Shown here piece by piece: positions 36,384-48,600 of a DNA stretch of 64,000 nucleotides. How positions within the stretch are numbered: the stretch's first letter is position 1; each line of letters starts with the position of its first letter. A model generated the notes under the pieces. The model was not told the origin of the DNA. It saw only the letters and a program-made list of their open reading frames with translations, and made no database searches. Position numbers and translations under genes: made by a program. Source of the DNA: Dipylidium caninum (Eukaryota; Platyhelminthes; Cestoda; Cyclophyllidea; Dipylidiidae); NCBI GenBank assembly GCA_017562135.1, contig QEYB01000093.1, positions 496,001 to 560,000 of the forward strand, written 5' to 3'.

Positions 36384-39300
36384 ATGGCCAGCCTTGAAGA
36401 CATTCTCGACAAGTACATCTCAGATGAGAATAGCAGGAATGAGGTGCAACGTCTTCTCTATGGAGGATGGCTTCAGTAAGCTCTGTTGAAGCGAAAATCT
36501 TCATTGTGTCTTTAGAAGCCTAGATCTGCCCTTTAAGACCTGTACTGCTGGTGAGAGCACAGCCAAAGTGGCTGGATACGCCTTCGAGCGGGCCACGGAA
36601 CAGTTGCGTACCCCGCGCATTGTTCGTATCGGTGCGATTCAGCACGCAATCGCCCTTCAACCCAGTGCTCCCGTGAAGGATCAAATCGCAGCGGCGCATA
36701 AGAAGATTGGAGATATGATTGACGCCGCAGGAGCCTGTGGAGTGAAAGTGCTTTGCATGCAGGAGGCGTGGAGTAAGTCCGTGAGTATCCCGCCTATCTC
36801 TCCTCTCCAGCTATGCCCTTCGCCTTTTGCACGAGGGAACGTATACCCTGGTGCGAGTTCGCAGAGAGCGCTGAAAACGGCGCGACAACCAAATTCCTAT
36901 CGCAGGTTAGTTGGATGCCATTCCGTCCCCCAGTCTACCTTTTAGTATGCCAAGAAGTACGCCATGGTGATCGTGTCGCCGATACTCGAGCGTGATCACG
37001 AATTCGGCGAGGTCATCTGGAACACGGCCGGTATGGAAGCCGACCCATTTTTTCACTCTCTCCCTTTCTCTCCACTTTAGTTGTAATCGACCAAAATGGA
37101 AATTTTTTGGGAAAGTCGAGAAAAAACCACATTCCGCGAGTTGGCGACTTTAATGAGGCAGGTTTCATCTCTCTCTCCTTCTCAGACTCACCATTCCCTT
37201 AATTTTAGTCGACCTATTACATGGAGGGCAATCTGGGCCACCCAGTCTTCGATACCACCTACGGTAGGTCACTTAACACTCTTTTATCCGCCCGCAGACT
37301 GCAATTTTAGCCTCCCACCCCTCCAAAGTGTCTTGGTTGTGCGCTTGTTGGACGGTATTCACAAACCAAGACATTTCTGCATTCACTTTAAATACCCACA
37401 CGTTGATGAAAGGCATTGCACTCTTTCGCGAAAACCACATATTCGAGTTCGTTTAACCCATTCCATCTCATATCCTCCACTTCCACGGTCTAGTCACCCT
37501 CACAAATGACGCAAAGTTGCCAGATTTTTTTCCGTTAAATAAGACCTTACTAGCGATGCTAATGGAGGGTATAAACGCCCTTCAATGCTTTGGGGCTCGC
37601 GTATCTGGTAAACAGGAGTTTGATACTTCTGATTTTTGTGAATCGGAAAGATGTGCCCGAAGGTAGACTATAGTGCGGAGACTTCACCCGAATCACTGTG
37701 GCGACAAAAGCCATGCCACGTAGAGTCCATACGATCCCAAGCGTTTAATCTTTAGGCAAAATCGCCATCAACATTTGCTACGGACGACATCACCCACAGA
37801 ACTGGATGATGTATGGACTCAACGGTGCTGAAATTGTCTTCAACCCCAGCGCTACCGTCGATGGACTGAGGTAGGTTTACTTGTGTTTCAGCTCGCTTCA
37901 TTCGGGACTTAGTTTCCCGATTCATCTCAGATGAGGTACACTGCTTTCTGATGCAAGCCTGATGCACGAGAACGACTTACAACCGCGTAGTCTAAGCCAA
38001 AACACAAAAATGAGGGACTCATAAGCCCGGACTCTGCATCACCCCTCGCTCGACGGCCCCACCCAGCCTCCCACCGTAAAACACATTCACCTGCAAGGAA
38101 TTGTGTGAACACGAAAGCGGATACTTGAGCGGCTCCCGTTCGACGAGCAAAGCAAATGGACGTGTCGCCGTGGTATCCAGTTACAAGCAGTGAGGTATCT
38201 TTCCCCATTAGAGTGGCGCCGCCGGCCCTCCGGCCAACAACCCACCCAAACTGCACTGTAGAGTGGGGTGGCCGGGAACACCGCGTGTGTGGACTAACAT
38301 CATGTCAAATAAGTGTGGTACCCGCCGAAAACTGTTTATCTCGCCATTAAGTCGACCGTAAAGCCGGACCTTTTTGGTCCCCAATTAACGGTGCAAAATA
38401 AGCGATTTTTTTTACGCGCGCTTTAGCGAATCGCTCTGGCCCATCGAGGCGCGAAACGCTGCCATCGCGAACAGCTACTTCACCGTCGCAATCAATCGTG
38501 TCGGAACGGTATGTTCGTCAGCTCCACCTCTTCACTTCCTGTTAATATTTGCGGGGATTAATGTTTCCTCCGGTGGGTGTGTGTTTGTGTGTGTGCGTGC
38601 GTGTGTGTATGTGCATACCTGGGATAAGTGTTGACAGTCGCAGGAATGTCTAGTCAACTGCAAGTCCTCCTCGCAGTTCAGAAATTAAATGCTGGCCACT
38701 TCTGAGTGAGTACACGTAGTTGGCAGAGACGGCAATTAAATGTTCTACTCCCAAGGCAACTCTTCCTCATATTTTTCCTCTACTTGCAGTAGTTATATGC
38801 CATACCTTAAAATTCTATCCGTTTCTGTGACAACAATTTTCGACACGAAGCAAATGCTTATTTGACGCATGTTCGGCTCCATTTTTATCGCTTAATGTAT
38901 GCGTACATGAGGTAGCAAACTATCTAAAAATAAGTTGATTCGTGTCAGTCTTAAGTTTGAAGCGACACTGTACCCATGGTTTATGCCGGTTTATTTTCTA
39001 CGAGTTTTAACGGGGAAGAAATGCTACAGAGTCATGTAGAAATTTATTAGAAGCGTTTGATGAAGGTGCAGTTTCTGAGAGGACATACGAAAGATGTTTT
39101 GAAAAATTTGAAGCAAGTGCTTTCGACCTTTCTGATAAACCACTTTTTGGGCGACCATCTTTCATCGACGAGGATGTTGTCAGGGCCATGTTGGAGTAAG
39201 ATCCTGTTCTGACAACATCGCAGAATGGCTTAATTCCAGCTCAGAAAACAATTTTGGACCATATGCAGAAGGTGGGATTGGTGCGGAAACAGCCGAGATG

Positions 39301-40993
39301 GGTGCCACATGAATGAACTAAGAAGAATTTGGATGATCGAGATGTCACATGCACGTGTCTACATGCTGAGAACAGAATCGAGCCCTTCTTGAAGCGCATG
39401 ATAACTGACCTACGAAAAAATCGCAAGGGAAGGCGCATATTATGAATTCGAAGAACCGAGCCCCTCCACCTCTAGAGCAAATTTGACTCGGGATAAGAGC
39501 TTGTGAAACCGGACAGAAAACTCACTTGGGAGGAGTATTGTCAGCAACTGGATAATTTAAAGATAGCATTCGAAGAAAAGAGTCCGGCGATGTTGAAGAG
39601 GATGGAAGAACGTCATACTGCGTGATGATAATGCCAGACCACATGCTGCTTTGAGAACTCGTCACAAAATTACAAAATTAGGCTGGGAGGTTCTGTCGCA
39701 TTCGCCATGTCGCCCGGAGGCAGCACCCACCGTCCAACTGTCGCGTACTTTTGTACCTACAAAAGTCTTTTAAGGGCCACAAATTCAAAAATGAAGAGAA
39801 TATCAAAAAAGCAGTGGTTTAATTTTTTCGCATGAGAAGGTGAAACATTTTTTAAAAATGGGATATGCGAATTGTCCCCACGCTGAGGGAAGTCATTGGT
39901 AATAATGGCGTTTGGATTAGTTGATTACGTTTACTGACAGTGAAAAAAAAGTGTATTTCGTTTTATTCAAAAAAGGAACAGATCTTCCCGGTAGACTCGA
40001 TAGCGCATCACACTTATTTGGTCACCTTTACAACAGAATCTTATTTTTGACATAATCATGGGGTGGAAATAATTACAAAAAGGCGACTCCATCGCTCCCA
40101 TCCTAGGAAGAATTCCCGAACGAGTTTACAAGCGGTGACGGGAAACCTGCGCACAAGAACTTCGGCCACTTCTTTGGCTCAACTTACGTTACTGGGCCAA
40201 ATGGCGTCCGAACGCCCGTACGTCGTCTTCCATCCCCTCTTATCATCCTTGTTCCCCATAAGTCTTACATGCGTCTTCATCTCGCCCTGACTCGCTCTCG
40301 AAGTTTCCAAGAACCTCTGTTTACTTCCTCATTAATCGTCTGCTCAGGGTCTCGACCGCGTCTCCGACGGTCTGCTCGTCACTGAGGTGGACCTTAATCT
40401 CTGCCGACAGGTCCGTGACTACTGGGGCTTGCGGGTGAGAAATTTTTGTCATAATTCCTTAATTCCACACTACTTCCCTCTTCCCTAAATCGTCATCATA
40501 GCCCATGGCGTTGAAACCTAGTGAGCTTCCCTCAGCCACTGCCAACGCTTGAATCTCGGCGGGTCGTGGTTGCTCTCGCCGATCTCTGTTCACCTCAGTC
40601 ATGCTCCCTTGGCAAAGAAAGACCTGGGAGCTCTCAGCTCAGGCCCTTTAGGCATCATTTCCGTGGGTTTCCACATTAATCGCTTCTCCATGGGTGCAAC
40701 CTTAAATGCCACTCTGTCTTTAACCAGCCCGAGACGCCTCTTTGACAGTCGGCAATTAGCCCCCAAATGACACTTAACCACCACTCCTCTCCCGCCCTGC
40801 GGCTGGGCAGCTGGCGGATTCAAGCCCCATTCTCCCTCTTGCGCAAACTGGTTCAACCGTCGCCCCGCACTTAACTGATGTGTCTAACCTATCCTTCTTG
40901 CCATTTCCCGTTCAGCTCACCCAAAGAATCGACTTGTACGCGAAGAGCCTCCGGAAATATGCATCCAAGGCCGGCTATGACCTCGACGAGTGA
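36384..40993 (+). CDS. UPB1: Beta-ureidopropionase, complete
   Basis: This enzyme hydrolyses N-carbamoyl-beta-alanine (and the methyl analogue) in the last step of pyrimidine breakdown, giving beta-alanine, CO2 and ammonia in the cytosol. Exons: 36384-36475, 36516-36772, 36811-36905, 36946-37030, 37081-37157, 37209-37263, 37756-37870, 38427-38508, 40107-40217, 40348-40434 and 40916-40993. All join in phase to 377 residues (human about 384). The nitrilase-family triad is intact: Glu114 in QEAW, Lys191 in [13 protein letters not shown], Cys228 in [15 protein letters not shown] and [11 protein letters not shown] also match. The offset from human E119, K196 and C233 is constant (five). Intron 5 uses a GC donor (GAG|GCAGGT). 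Intron 8 hosts a mariner relic. The C-terminus is shorter and differs from human. No frameshift was needed. Confidence 0.97.
38577..38613 (+). repeat. (GT)n-type microsatellite with interruptions
   Basis: GT-rich dinucleotide run with GC and TT interruptions in UPB1 intron 8. Confidence 0.9.
39010..39920 (+). pseudogene. Dead mariner-family transposase in UPB1 intron 8
   Basis: Successive fragments read like a mariner (DD34D) transposase in order: [16 protein letters not shown] and [12 protein letters not shown] (helix-turn-helix region), [10 protein letters not shown] (the WVPHEL motif), PFLKRMIT just before where the first catalytic Asp block should be, [24 protein letters not shown] (second Asp region), and REVIGNNG near the end. 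Multiple stop codons and frame changes interrupt it and the first Asp block (TGDEKW) is destroyed. It lies on the same strand as UPB1. I did not delimit the terminal inverted repeats. The copy cannot encode an active enzyme. Confidence 0.9.
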
Positions 40994-41073
40994 GCCCAGC
41001 GTCACCCCCACCCCCTGCCGCGTCCCACCTGGGCTTCCATTGCCGTGGCGAACATTCCCAGTCCTCCCCACCC

Positions 41074-41079
41074 AATAAA
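41074..41079 (+). promoter_or_regulatory. Polyadenylation signal AATAAA for UPB1
   Basis: Canonical AATAAA 81 bases after the UPB1 stop codon, followed by a T/G-rich stretch (CGTTTTGTTTG) near 41105. This is the expected spacing for a short 3' untranslated region. Confidence 0.7.
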
Positions 41080-42678
41080 CTATTTGAATCAGTACACCTT
41101 CACGCTCGTTTTGTTTGAGCAACACAGTGTGACATTAGTTTCGGTCATCGGTTGTGCCGTGTAGTAGTAGGACACGACCTGACAGCTTTCGTAACTGATA
41201 ATGAGATTCCACCCACAACCTGAGCCAAAGCCAAGGAACATCTGTACCTCCGTACTCCGTGCAGATACCTTGTTTGGGACAAGTCAACCGGCGACCCGAG
41301 CAAACGTAGGGAGTAAAGCGACCGGGGCGCCCTCCGCACGTGTGCGCTCCTGGCCGCGGGGAGGGCGGAGGGAGGAGGCGCCGAGAGCGGGCCCGTCTGA
41401 TTGCCTCAATTTCACTCCTCCACCCATCCATGACGGAGACTCTCTATACGAAGCTGAATTTCGCAATGAGCGGGAAGGAACTTTGACTGCCAGCGGCCCC
41501 TACCACCACTTGAACCGCAATTATAAGTGGAAATGTGAAAAATTGCAACGACCGTTGAGATTTACAAGTTTACAAGTTCTTATCAAACAACTTGGCCGAA
41601 GACACCGCAAAATTCAACTTTCCTCATCCATTTATTGTGGGACTATCATTTTTCCTTAACGAGGTTTGCATAAAGTAATGAAGAATCGCAGATGAGCGTC
41701 TCAACGCTCGCGTGGAAGCTAGCGATGATGTCGAGATCCTGTCACCACACCCTTACGGCTAGAAATGGTCGTGACAGAAAGTGGTGGAATTGTAAAAGAC
41801 CGCAATCGCTACAGGCAAGGGAGGGCACGTTAACAGGTCTCCGGGCTGGGAAGAGGAGTCCTCCGTGCCCACTAACATTCATTTGAGCAATAAACCCCCG
41901 AAGGAGACGGTCAAGTCAACAACGCAAGCAGACCTTGACTACTCAGTTCTGAAATCTTCCGCTCTGTTGTAGACTTGCTTAAGGCGACGTGATTGTTATG
42001 GAGGCACCTGATGGAAGTTTACTGTTCCATCGCAGAGCAAAATGAGGCTCGAGCCGATCAGGTCTATTGAACTGCCGGCTGTCTGGTGGTTGTGCCGTCG
42101 GCGTGGATCTGCGGATGCCCAAAAATACGCCTCCCCGTAATGCCCCTCGGGTGGGCGCTCGAATGGGAGAAGGGATGGTTTTCGCAGTCTGAGTGACAAC
42201 TTTTTTACTATTCGACTCTGCTCAAATGACAAGAGGCAAAAGTAGCGCCCGAGATTCGATATACCTGGCGAAAAAGCTTCGCCACGCTCGGCTCCATAGC
42301 CATCGTCGTAACTCCCTGAGCATTAACAGAGGTCATTTAGAGCTTTGCCTTCACACACAACCCTGTAAGAGCATTCCGGATCTCTTTGCGAAACAATGAA
42401 GTATTTATAAGTTTTGCGCAGCTGAGCTTTCCCATAACGGTCGAGTCTCCCTTGGGAGAATCAAAGGGGTGATTTCATTGCTCGCGCCTTATTGGTCGAG
42501 AACCCGAAAGTCGTCGGAAGGCATCCCAAGTGCTTCCTGTCCTCACTTTTGCAACAACGCAAACACTTCTTTGGAATATGTTTGGGCGCCTCTTCATGTG
42601 CCACCGCTTTGAAAACTACAGATCGATTCAAGTTCATTTAAGTCGTCGGCCAACCCTCCTCTTCTCCTAAACACTGTT
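41080..42678. other. Intergenic between UPB1 and the membrane glycoprotein gene
   Basis: 1.6 kb with a GC-rich section at 41300-41400. The 152-codon plus frame at 41201 and its shadows have no recognisable domain and no splice support. The promoter of the downstream gene should lie near its right end. Confidence 0.5.
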
Positions 42679-45600
42679 ATGCGAAGCTCGTCCGCCACTT
42701 GCTTCTTCTGCCTTGCCACACTGCTTCTGACCTCCGCATGGAGTCCACACACCCTTTTTAAATTAACTTCTACCAAATCAAACTCCACCACTTACACACA
42801 CACAATTCTCATTAACCGTCCGGTCCAAATACCCTGCTTCAAGCCCAACGATGATGCCATTCCCGTCGCCGTTAAAACTCTTAATAGGACTATATATTGG
42901 AGTCATCGTGGTTTTAAACTTACCAAGGAAAGCTCCTTCATTTCGGCCTCATGGGACTCCCAAGGCACCCTCATTGTCGACAGCATTCTACCGCGCAAAA
43001 TCAACCTCTGGTGTCACTTGAAGGTGGACACTAAGTCTTTCCTCTTCGTCCACCGTCTTGACTTTGTCGAGTCTGCCTACGTGCAAACTGTCTTTGCAGT
43101 GGATATGAACGCGACTCTGGTGACAAATTCCACGAAGGCCTTCCATGAATTCCTTTACAGTCAAAAAAGCAACTGTGCCATCCGACTTCAGGGCGGTGGG
43201 GTGTCTGTGTTAAAGGGAGCACCTGGCATCGATTTGACCAAGGCTGTTTATCAAAAGGCAATTATTCTGGAGGCAGCACAAGAGGCTTGTGAAGCCGAAT
43301 TTGACTGTGTAGGCGTCAGTTTAGACTATTTTCAGTGTTCTGTAAATATGGGCCGAAGGACAGCGGTCTACTCAATTGATTTCAGTACCATGCACAGTGC
43401 CGATATTGGTGTCCTTATGGAGTCTGAAAATATTGGTTTAAACAATCAGATAGAACAGGTAAATGTTTACAAATCGAATAATGCATTGTTTTTTGCAAAA
43501 CTTGAATTAGCATTATCATAGTATGCCGCCAACTCATATCGACTTGGTGGAATTTTGTTGAGAGTAACTTTTTAACGGATGGGTATTTCATTGGTCTCGC
43601 GACCCACTTCTTATTCTCATGTAATGCACAGTATTTTGTTCTAATTTTATGTGCTTTATCTTGAGCTTATCTTTAGACGGTTTTGCGACTCATTAATGCC
43701 GTGAAACGCACGAAGGGGAAAATAGCTGCATTTGGCTTTGGGAAGATCCCAAGAACTGACGTGAAGCTTGACATGTCGGTGCAAAACCGGACTGTGAAAA
43801 TGTGTTTGGGTGTTGCCGGAAGACTCAGTAAGGGCGGGAAGGCTGAATGTGGTAAGCACTTTGGAGTAAAATTAAAGTGGCAGTAGACTTAATCGGTAAT
43901 TACCCGTAGAAATCGTCATATCTTCAACCAAACTGTTGACCGACTTTTGGAACACACGGGTTTCCCGCTAACTTGAGGAAAAAAAGAATAAGTTACGGCA
44001 TTTCGGCTGGCAATGCAATAACTTAGACACCGGAATGGATCGCCGAGTTTCACCAGCTCCTTATTTTAGGCGTTGCCCATAGAGCTGCTCCCTTCCGTGC
44101 TTCTCGTGGCAGAATTCCCAGCTCGCCACCTTTGGCAGCGAGACAGCCACGCCGACACGACAGCGATAGCGCTTTGTCGTAAAAAAAACTCGTATTTTGG
44201 CATGGAGCATCCTTGCCACAAACACTTTCATATGTGTCTTCCCAAAGAAACGACGTCGGCCATGGAGGGTTCTTCTCAATATTCTCTTACCGCATTCAAC
44301 CGCAAGACCTCCATCCTGCCTCTTGTTCCATTTGCGAGACTCCTTCATTTTGAGCTTCCAGCGAATTTACAGACACCTGTCCGCAGTTGGTTATTTCCTT
44401 TTGGCATTGGTCGCCAACGTGCTTATTACCAAAGTATTTTAATTCGCAGTTCATCTGTTCGACGGGAGTGGGACAAAAAGGTGTGGCATTGAATTTCTTC
44501 GTGTGCCCCACTGAGAAGCTCAACAAAGAGACGAGGTTTTTCCACCCTGTGTGGCATTTACGAAGTCGGCAGATGTGGGACGACACGACGTTAACTCAGA
44601 GCTGTAGAGTTGGTGAGACATAAATGCCTCCCATGCCTGTTGGCGTCCATCCTGACTAGTTTCGCCGTTATTTCTGTTGCGAATGGTTATTCGATGAGCT
44701 CCGGTTAGAAATTCCTCGGTTTAGAGGGAATCATTGAGTGTGTCAAGATTGCGTCTGCCTCCGGACTCATTTTACACGACGCTTCACACTTCACATTTCA
44801 CTATCTGATCCACTTTCCAACGCAAATCATGGTATTAACAAAAAGCTGCAGCATTTATTCCTTTAGAGGCTCTTTAGCAGTTTCTTCAGAAAGTTTCATG
44901 CGTTTTATCTGCCGTCGAGGCTGCCTTGCTTGTGTAGACAAGGCACCATTTCAGGCGTACTTTCAAGTCGTTTTCAACAACAAGGAGTGAAAACATTAAC
45001 TTTAATCGAGCTGATGCTTTCTAACACTTTCCTCTGCGCGCATTCCAGAACTCTGTCCCGCGGGGTCACACAAGGAAATTCAAATCACTCCCCCTCCACC
45101 GCCTGAGCAGGTACTTGAGACGCCAGCCGATGAAGCTGACACGAATCGAGACACTCTCACCAGCTTGACGTGGCCTCAGGCCGACGACTCGACGTCGTGT
45201 CGACCCTGTCCCGCGTCGTCCTATGCGGAGATCCTAGGACGGCGGTCCTGCCTGCCCTGTCCCCCTTGGCACAGCGCTCCCATCTTCGGCACCGTCCCCG
45301 GGGAGGGCGGCGAGTGGATCGAACTCGTCTGTCCGCGCATTGGACGTTGGCAGGTGGTGTTGAACGACTACGTGACCGAGGCCTACGGCTACCAACCGGT
45401 GGGCAAGTGGTTCGAGGAGTTGTCAGAAGTGACGCGTGTGTGGATCTACGTCGTTGTCGCCTTGGTACCCATTTCCCTGGTCTCGGTGGCTGTTCTGGTG
45501 ATATACTGTTGTGTGGATGTGGGCAGCATGTTGGAAAAAGCAGCAAATCAACTCAGACCCTTGTACCTCGAGGCGGCGTTGGTGGTGAAGACCACGAAGC

Positions 45601-45686
45601 GGATGGAACGTGAAAGGACCGCCAGAGCTGTGGCCAAACTGCGTCAGCTAATGAAAAATGATGTTAAATGTCAAGCTGCCAATTAA
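42679..45686 (+). CDS. Unidentified single-pass membrane glycoprotein
   Basis: Exons 42679-43458, 43677-43851 and 45049-45686 join in phase to 530 residues. A signal peptide is visible (CFFCLATLLLTSAWS). The outer region has several N-glycosylation sequons (NRT, NAT, NST), an Ig-like feel around residues 45-120 (IPCF to LWCHL) and a cysteine pattern EAACEAEFDCVGVS-like (EACEAEFDCVGVSL) reminiscent of PAN/apple domains. Exon 3 adds a cysteine-rich GCC2/GCC3- or TNFR-like module (CPAGSH, CRPCPASSY, CLPCPPWHS), one membrane helix (IYVVVALVPISLVSVAVLVI) near 45445-45505, and a basic cytoplasmic tail of about 60 residues ending in TAA. I do not recognise the family; domain suggestions are inference from cysteine spacing. 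A receptor or adhesion role at the cell surface or tegument is possible. Confidence 0.82.
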
Positions 45687-48600
45687 CTTATCAATTCTAC
45701 CTCGTGTAATTACATCTTGTGGAGCAGCCCGCAGGCTCATAAGCTCCGGTTGACGCTCCCCAGTGTTAGGTTGCGTCACCGACGAGAAGTCTGTTCAGAG
45801 CATTAACCAAAATTAAGTCAGGTGGCCGTTACACTCACGAAAAATACGGTTTGGAGCAATGTACCGCTCTCTCTTGAATAGTCCCTCCGGTGATTTGAAC
45901 TCTGATTTTTCATTTCTAAATATTTGGGGGAAAAGTGAACGCATCACGTATTCTTGTCGTAAGCTAGAAAAATATTGGGCGTTCGTTCGGTATTTTTTGG
46001 TTCCCCCGTCACGCTAGCCAGTTGCGACTTGTCGTGGCCCGACGACCCTTGTCATCATGCAAGATGACATGCTTGACCTTTTGGGCGCGAGGATTGGCAA
46101 CACGGGCGTGCGACTCTCGTCAGAGTGGAGAGGTTCGAAGGCCTCGCGCACCCTGGCCTCCGCCCTCGTGGCACAGGAACCACGGGAGGAGTTTCTCCTG
46201 ACCCAACGGCGGGAAAGATTAGGCGCGGCCAGTGCTGTCGCCCTCTGAGGTTATCGCGGGGACACGCAGATGCAGACACACACAAGTGGGCGTGGAGAAT
46301 TGGTGTGAGGGGACGGGAGAAAGAGGACGCTGTTCCACAGGCTTTTTGGCTTGGCGACCCGCGTTAGGTCAGGGCAAATCCGGCTTACCCGTTTTAAACG
46401 TCCTGTAATGCGGGATGTAGGCGACCTGTCATAAAACCCTCCATTTCGGCCTCTCAGACCCCGCCTCTACGTCCGCCCGCTTGTACGGAATCCCCTCACC
46501 CGCCAGTACAGGGAACAGCTGATTCCGATGGCAGAAGGTGTCAGCGTCGTCTCGCCTTTCCATCCTGACCACCTTCTCCGCTCATCTTCGGGCGCATATT
46601 CTCGGTGGCTTTACGTCCGCGGTTTACTTAGTGGAATGAAGTTGCTGAAACATGTGATCGGAGAGTGGAAGCCACGCCCACGACCAACTCCGGGGAGTCT
46701 TTCCCCACCCATGCTCCTATCGAGAGTCGAAATCTTCTGTCAACTACTCACTTCTCCTTCCTCAGCGTCTCAGCTGCAGACCACGGGCTCTCTGAAAGAC
46801 GGTAGCACATACGGTCGAGAGGGGGCGAAGAAAATTATGTAGGAGAATGCAGCATAGAAGTTAATGTCCGTGTGGAAATTATGAATCGCGGACATCACCG
46901 GACTAGTTGCCTTAAGCCTTAACGCTTTTCGGTTGAGCTGTTAAGTAGAACAAGAAATGAGACAGACGTGGAACTTCCAGGTGAGAAACTCTCCCACCCG
47001 AAAGACGGAGGGAAGGCCTGTCAACGCCGTCCCTCTGGGGCGATGCGCCCGCCGTCTTCCCACGGAAGTGAAGGGGACAGCTACGGCCTTCAACGAAGCG
47101 GCGCCATCCCCGCGCAGCCGCAACTTGTCCTCTCCTCGATCTTGGCACCGGTGATTTTGAGCTACCTCTCTCGCTTGAATAGAAGTGAATTCCACTTTCG
47201 ACTTGCGTCACCGAGGACGGGATGAGGGTTAGTAGTCGGTTATTTGAACGACTATGTGAATTATTTCGTCTATGAACGAAGTCTCTGTCTCTCTAGTCAG
47301 GTATCTGAACTGTTTGGACGCTCTTTCTACCGCAAGAAGTATTTGCTCATTACCTGAACACGCAGACTGCGCATCGCCTTCCTGTCCGCCCCGCCCAAGA
47401 GTGCAACAGCGCGCTTCCAGGGGGGCAGGTAACCCGGCATCCCTCGTCCTGACACTCTTCTTCGTGGATGTGGTGTCTGTCTCGGACAAAGAATTCATTT
47501 CCATTATGAGAAAGATCTTTTGCCTGGACTCAATGGGAGAAGGCCTCAGAGCGGTTACATGCCATACCGATTAGGTAGCATTAGTTGCTCGAAGAAGTAG
47601 TAAACTGGTGTAATTTGGGGGAAAGTTGCATTGCTCTATGGTACGTCTACCTTGTCAATTTAAAGCCGGAGGGCAAATGAAGTTGGAGGCATTTGTGAGA
47701 CGGCACCGAAGGCTCCCTTTCTTCCCCAACTTTAACACCGTCGCTAGGATCCCAGAGCCTTCTCGTTATCAGGCGTAGCCTGCTACCCCCGTCAGCTGCT
47801 CACCGTCCCTGTGACGTTTTGACAAGGGTGCTCGGGGGGTCAGATTTAGGACAATCATATCAAATCAAATTTGTTGGGAAATTACAAGACTTTTGCTGCA
47901 ATCGCAGTGCTCTCGATATCTAAATTGAACGTGCTAGAGAAGGTCCCTGAAAGCTCCTCGTCACCGCGGCGAGGCCCCAGTTGGGGCGCATTTACATTTC
48001 ACAAGAAAATTCAGCTGTTGTCTGTGATCCTTCGAATGACACGGAAGACATGCCTGCCTTTATTTAAAGTAAGTTTGCTGTCCCTTGCAGAAAGTCGAGT
48101 GCACAATGTTGGCAAAGATAAGGGAAATGCTGGATGCTGCAACACTCTGCCCTCCTCCCTCCTCCAGCCCCGCGCCACCTCTCTGTGTCCCATCGTCGGG
48201 TCCTGGTCCGCCACTTGCGCCTCATCGCGGTGCTACCGTCTCCGAGGCGGCAATAGGACGCGTTACGAAACTGAAAGTCCATTAGAGGTAAAAAAGGCTC
48301 CAATTGGGGCACAAATAGTGTTAGAACAATCTCGAAGCACTCCGGCACATGATAGCAGTGGGACCTTTAGTAGTGACCATGAAATTTCACTAAATCATTG
48401 GATAAAATGGGCCCAGGCAACGCTCCTTCTCCCCAACGCGACCCCTAGTGGGCTCAATCGGTGGGGAAGAAAGTCTTGGTGCACCAGGGAGGGCGGAGAC
48501 GCTGCAGACCCGACAGGGGTGGCTTCCCACAGCAGGCGTTTGAGGTGTTGCAGGAAGTCCCACCCTTTCACCCTGCCTTGGGGACTCCGATTTGTCAACT

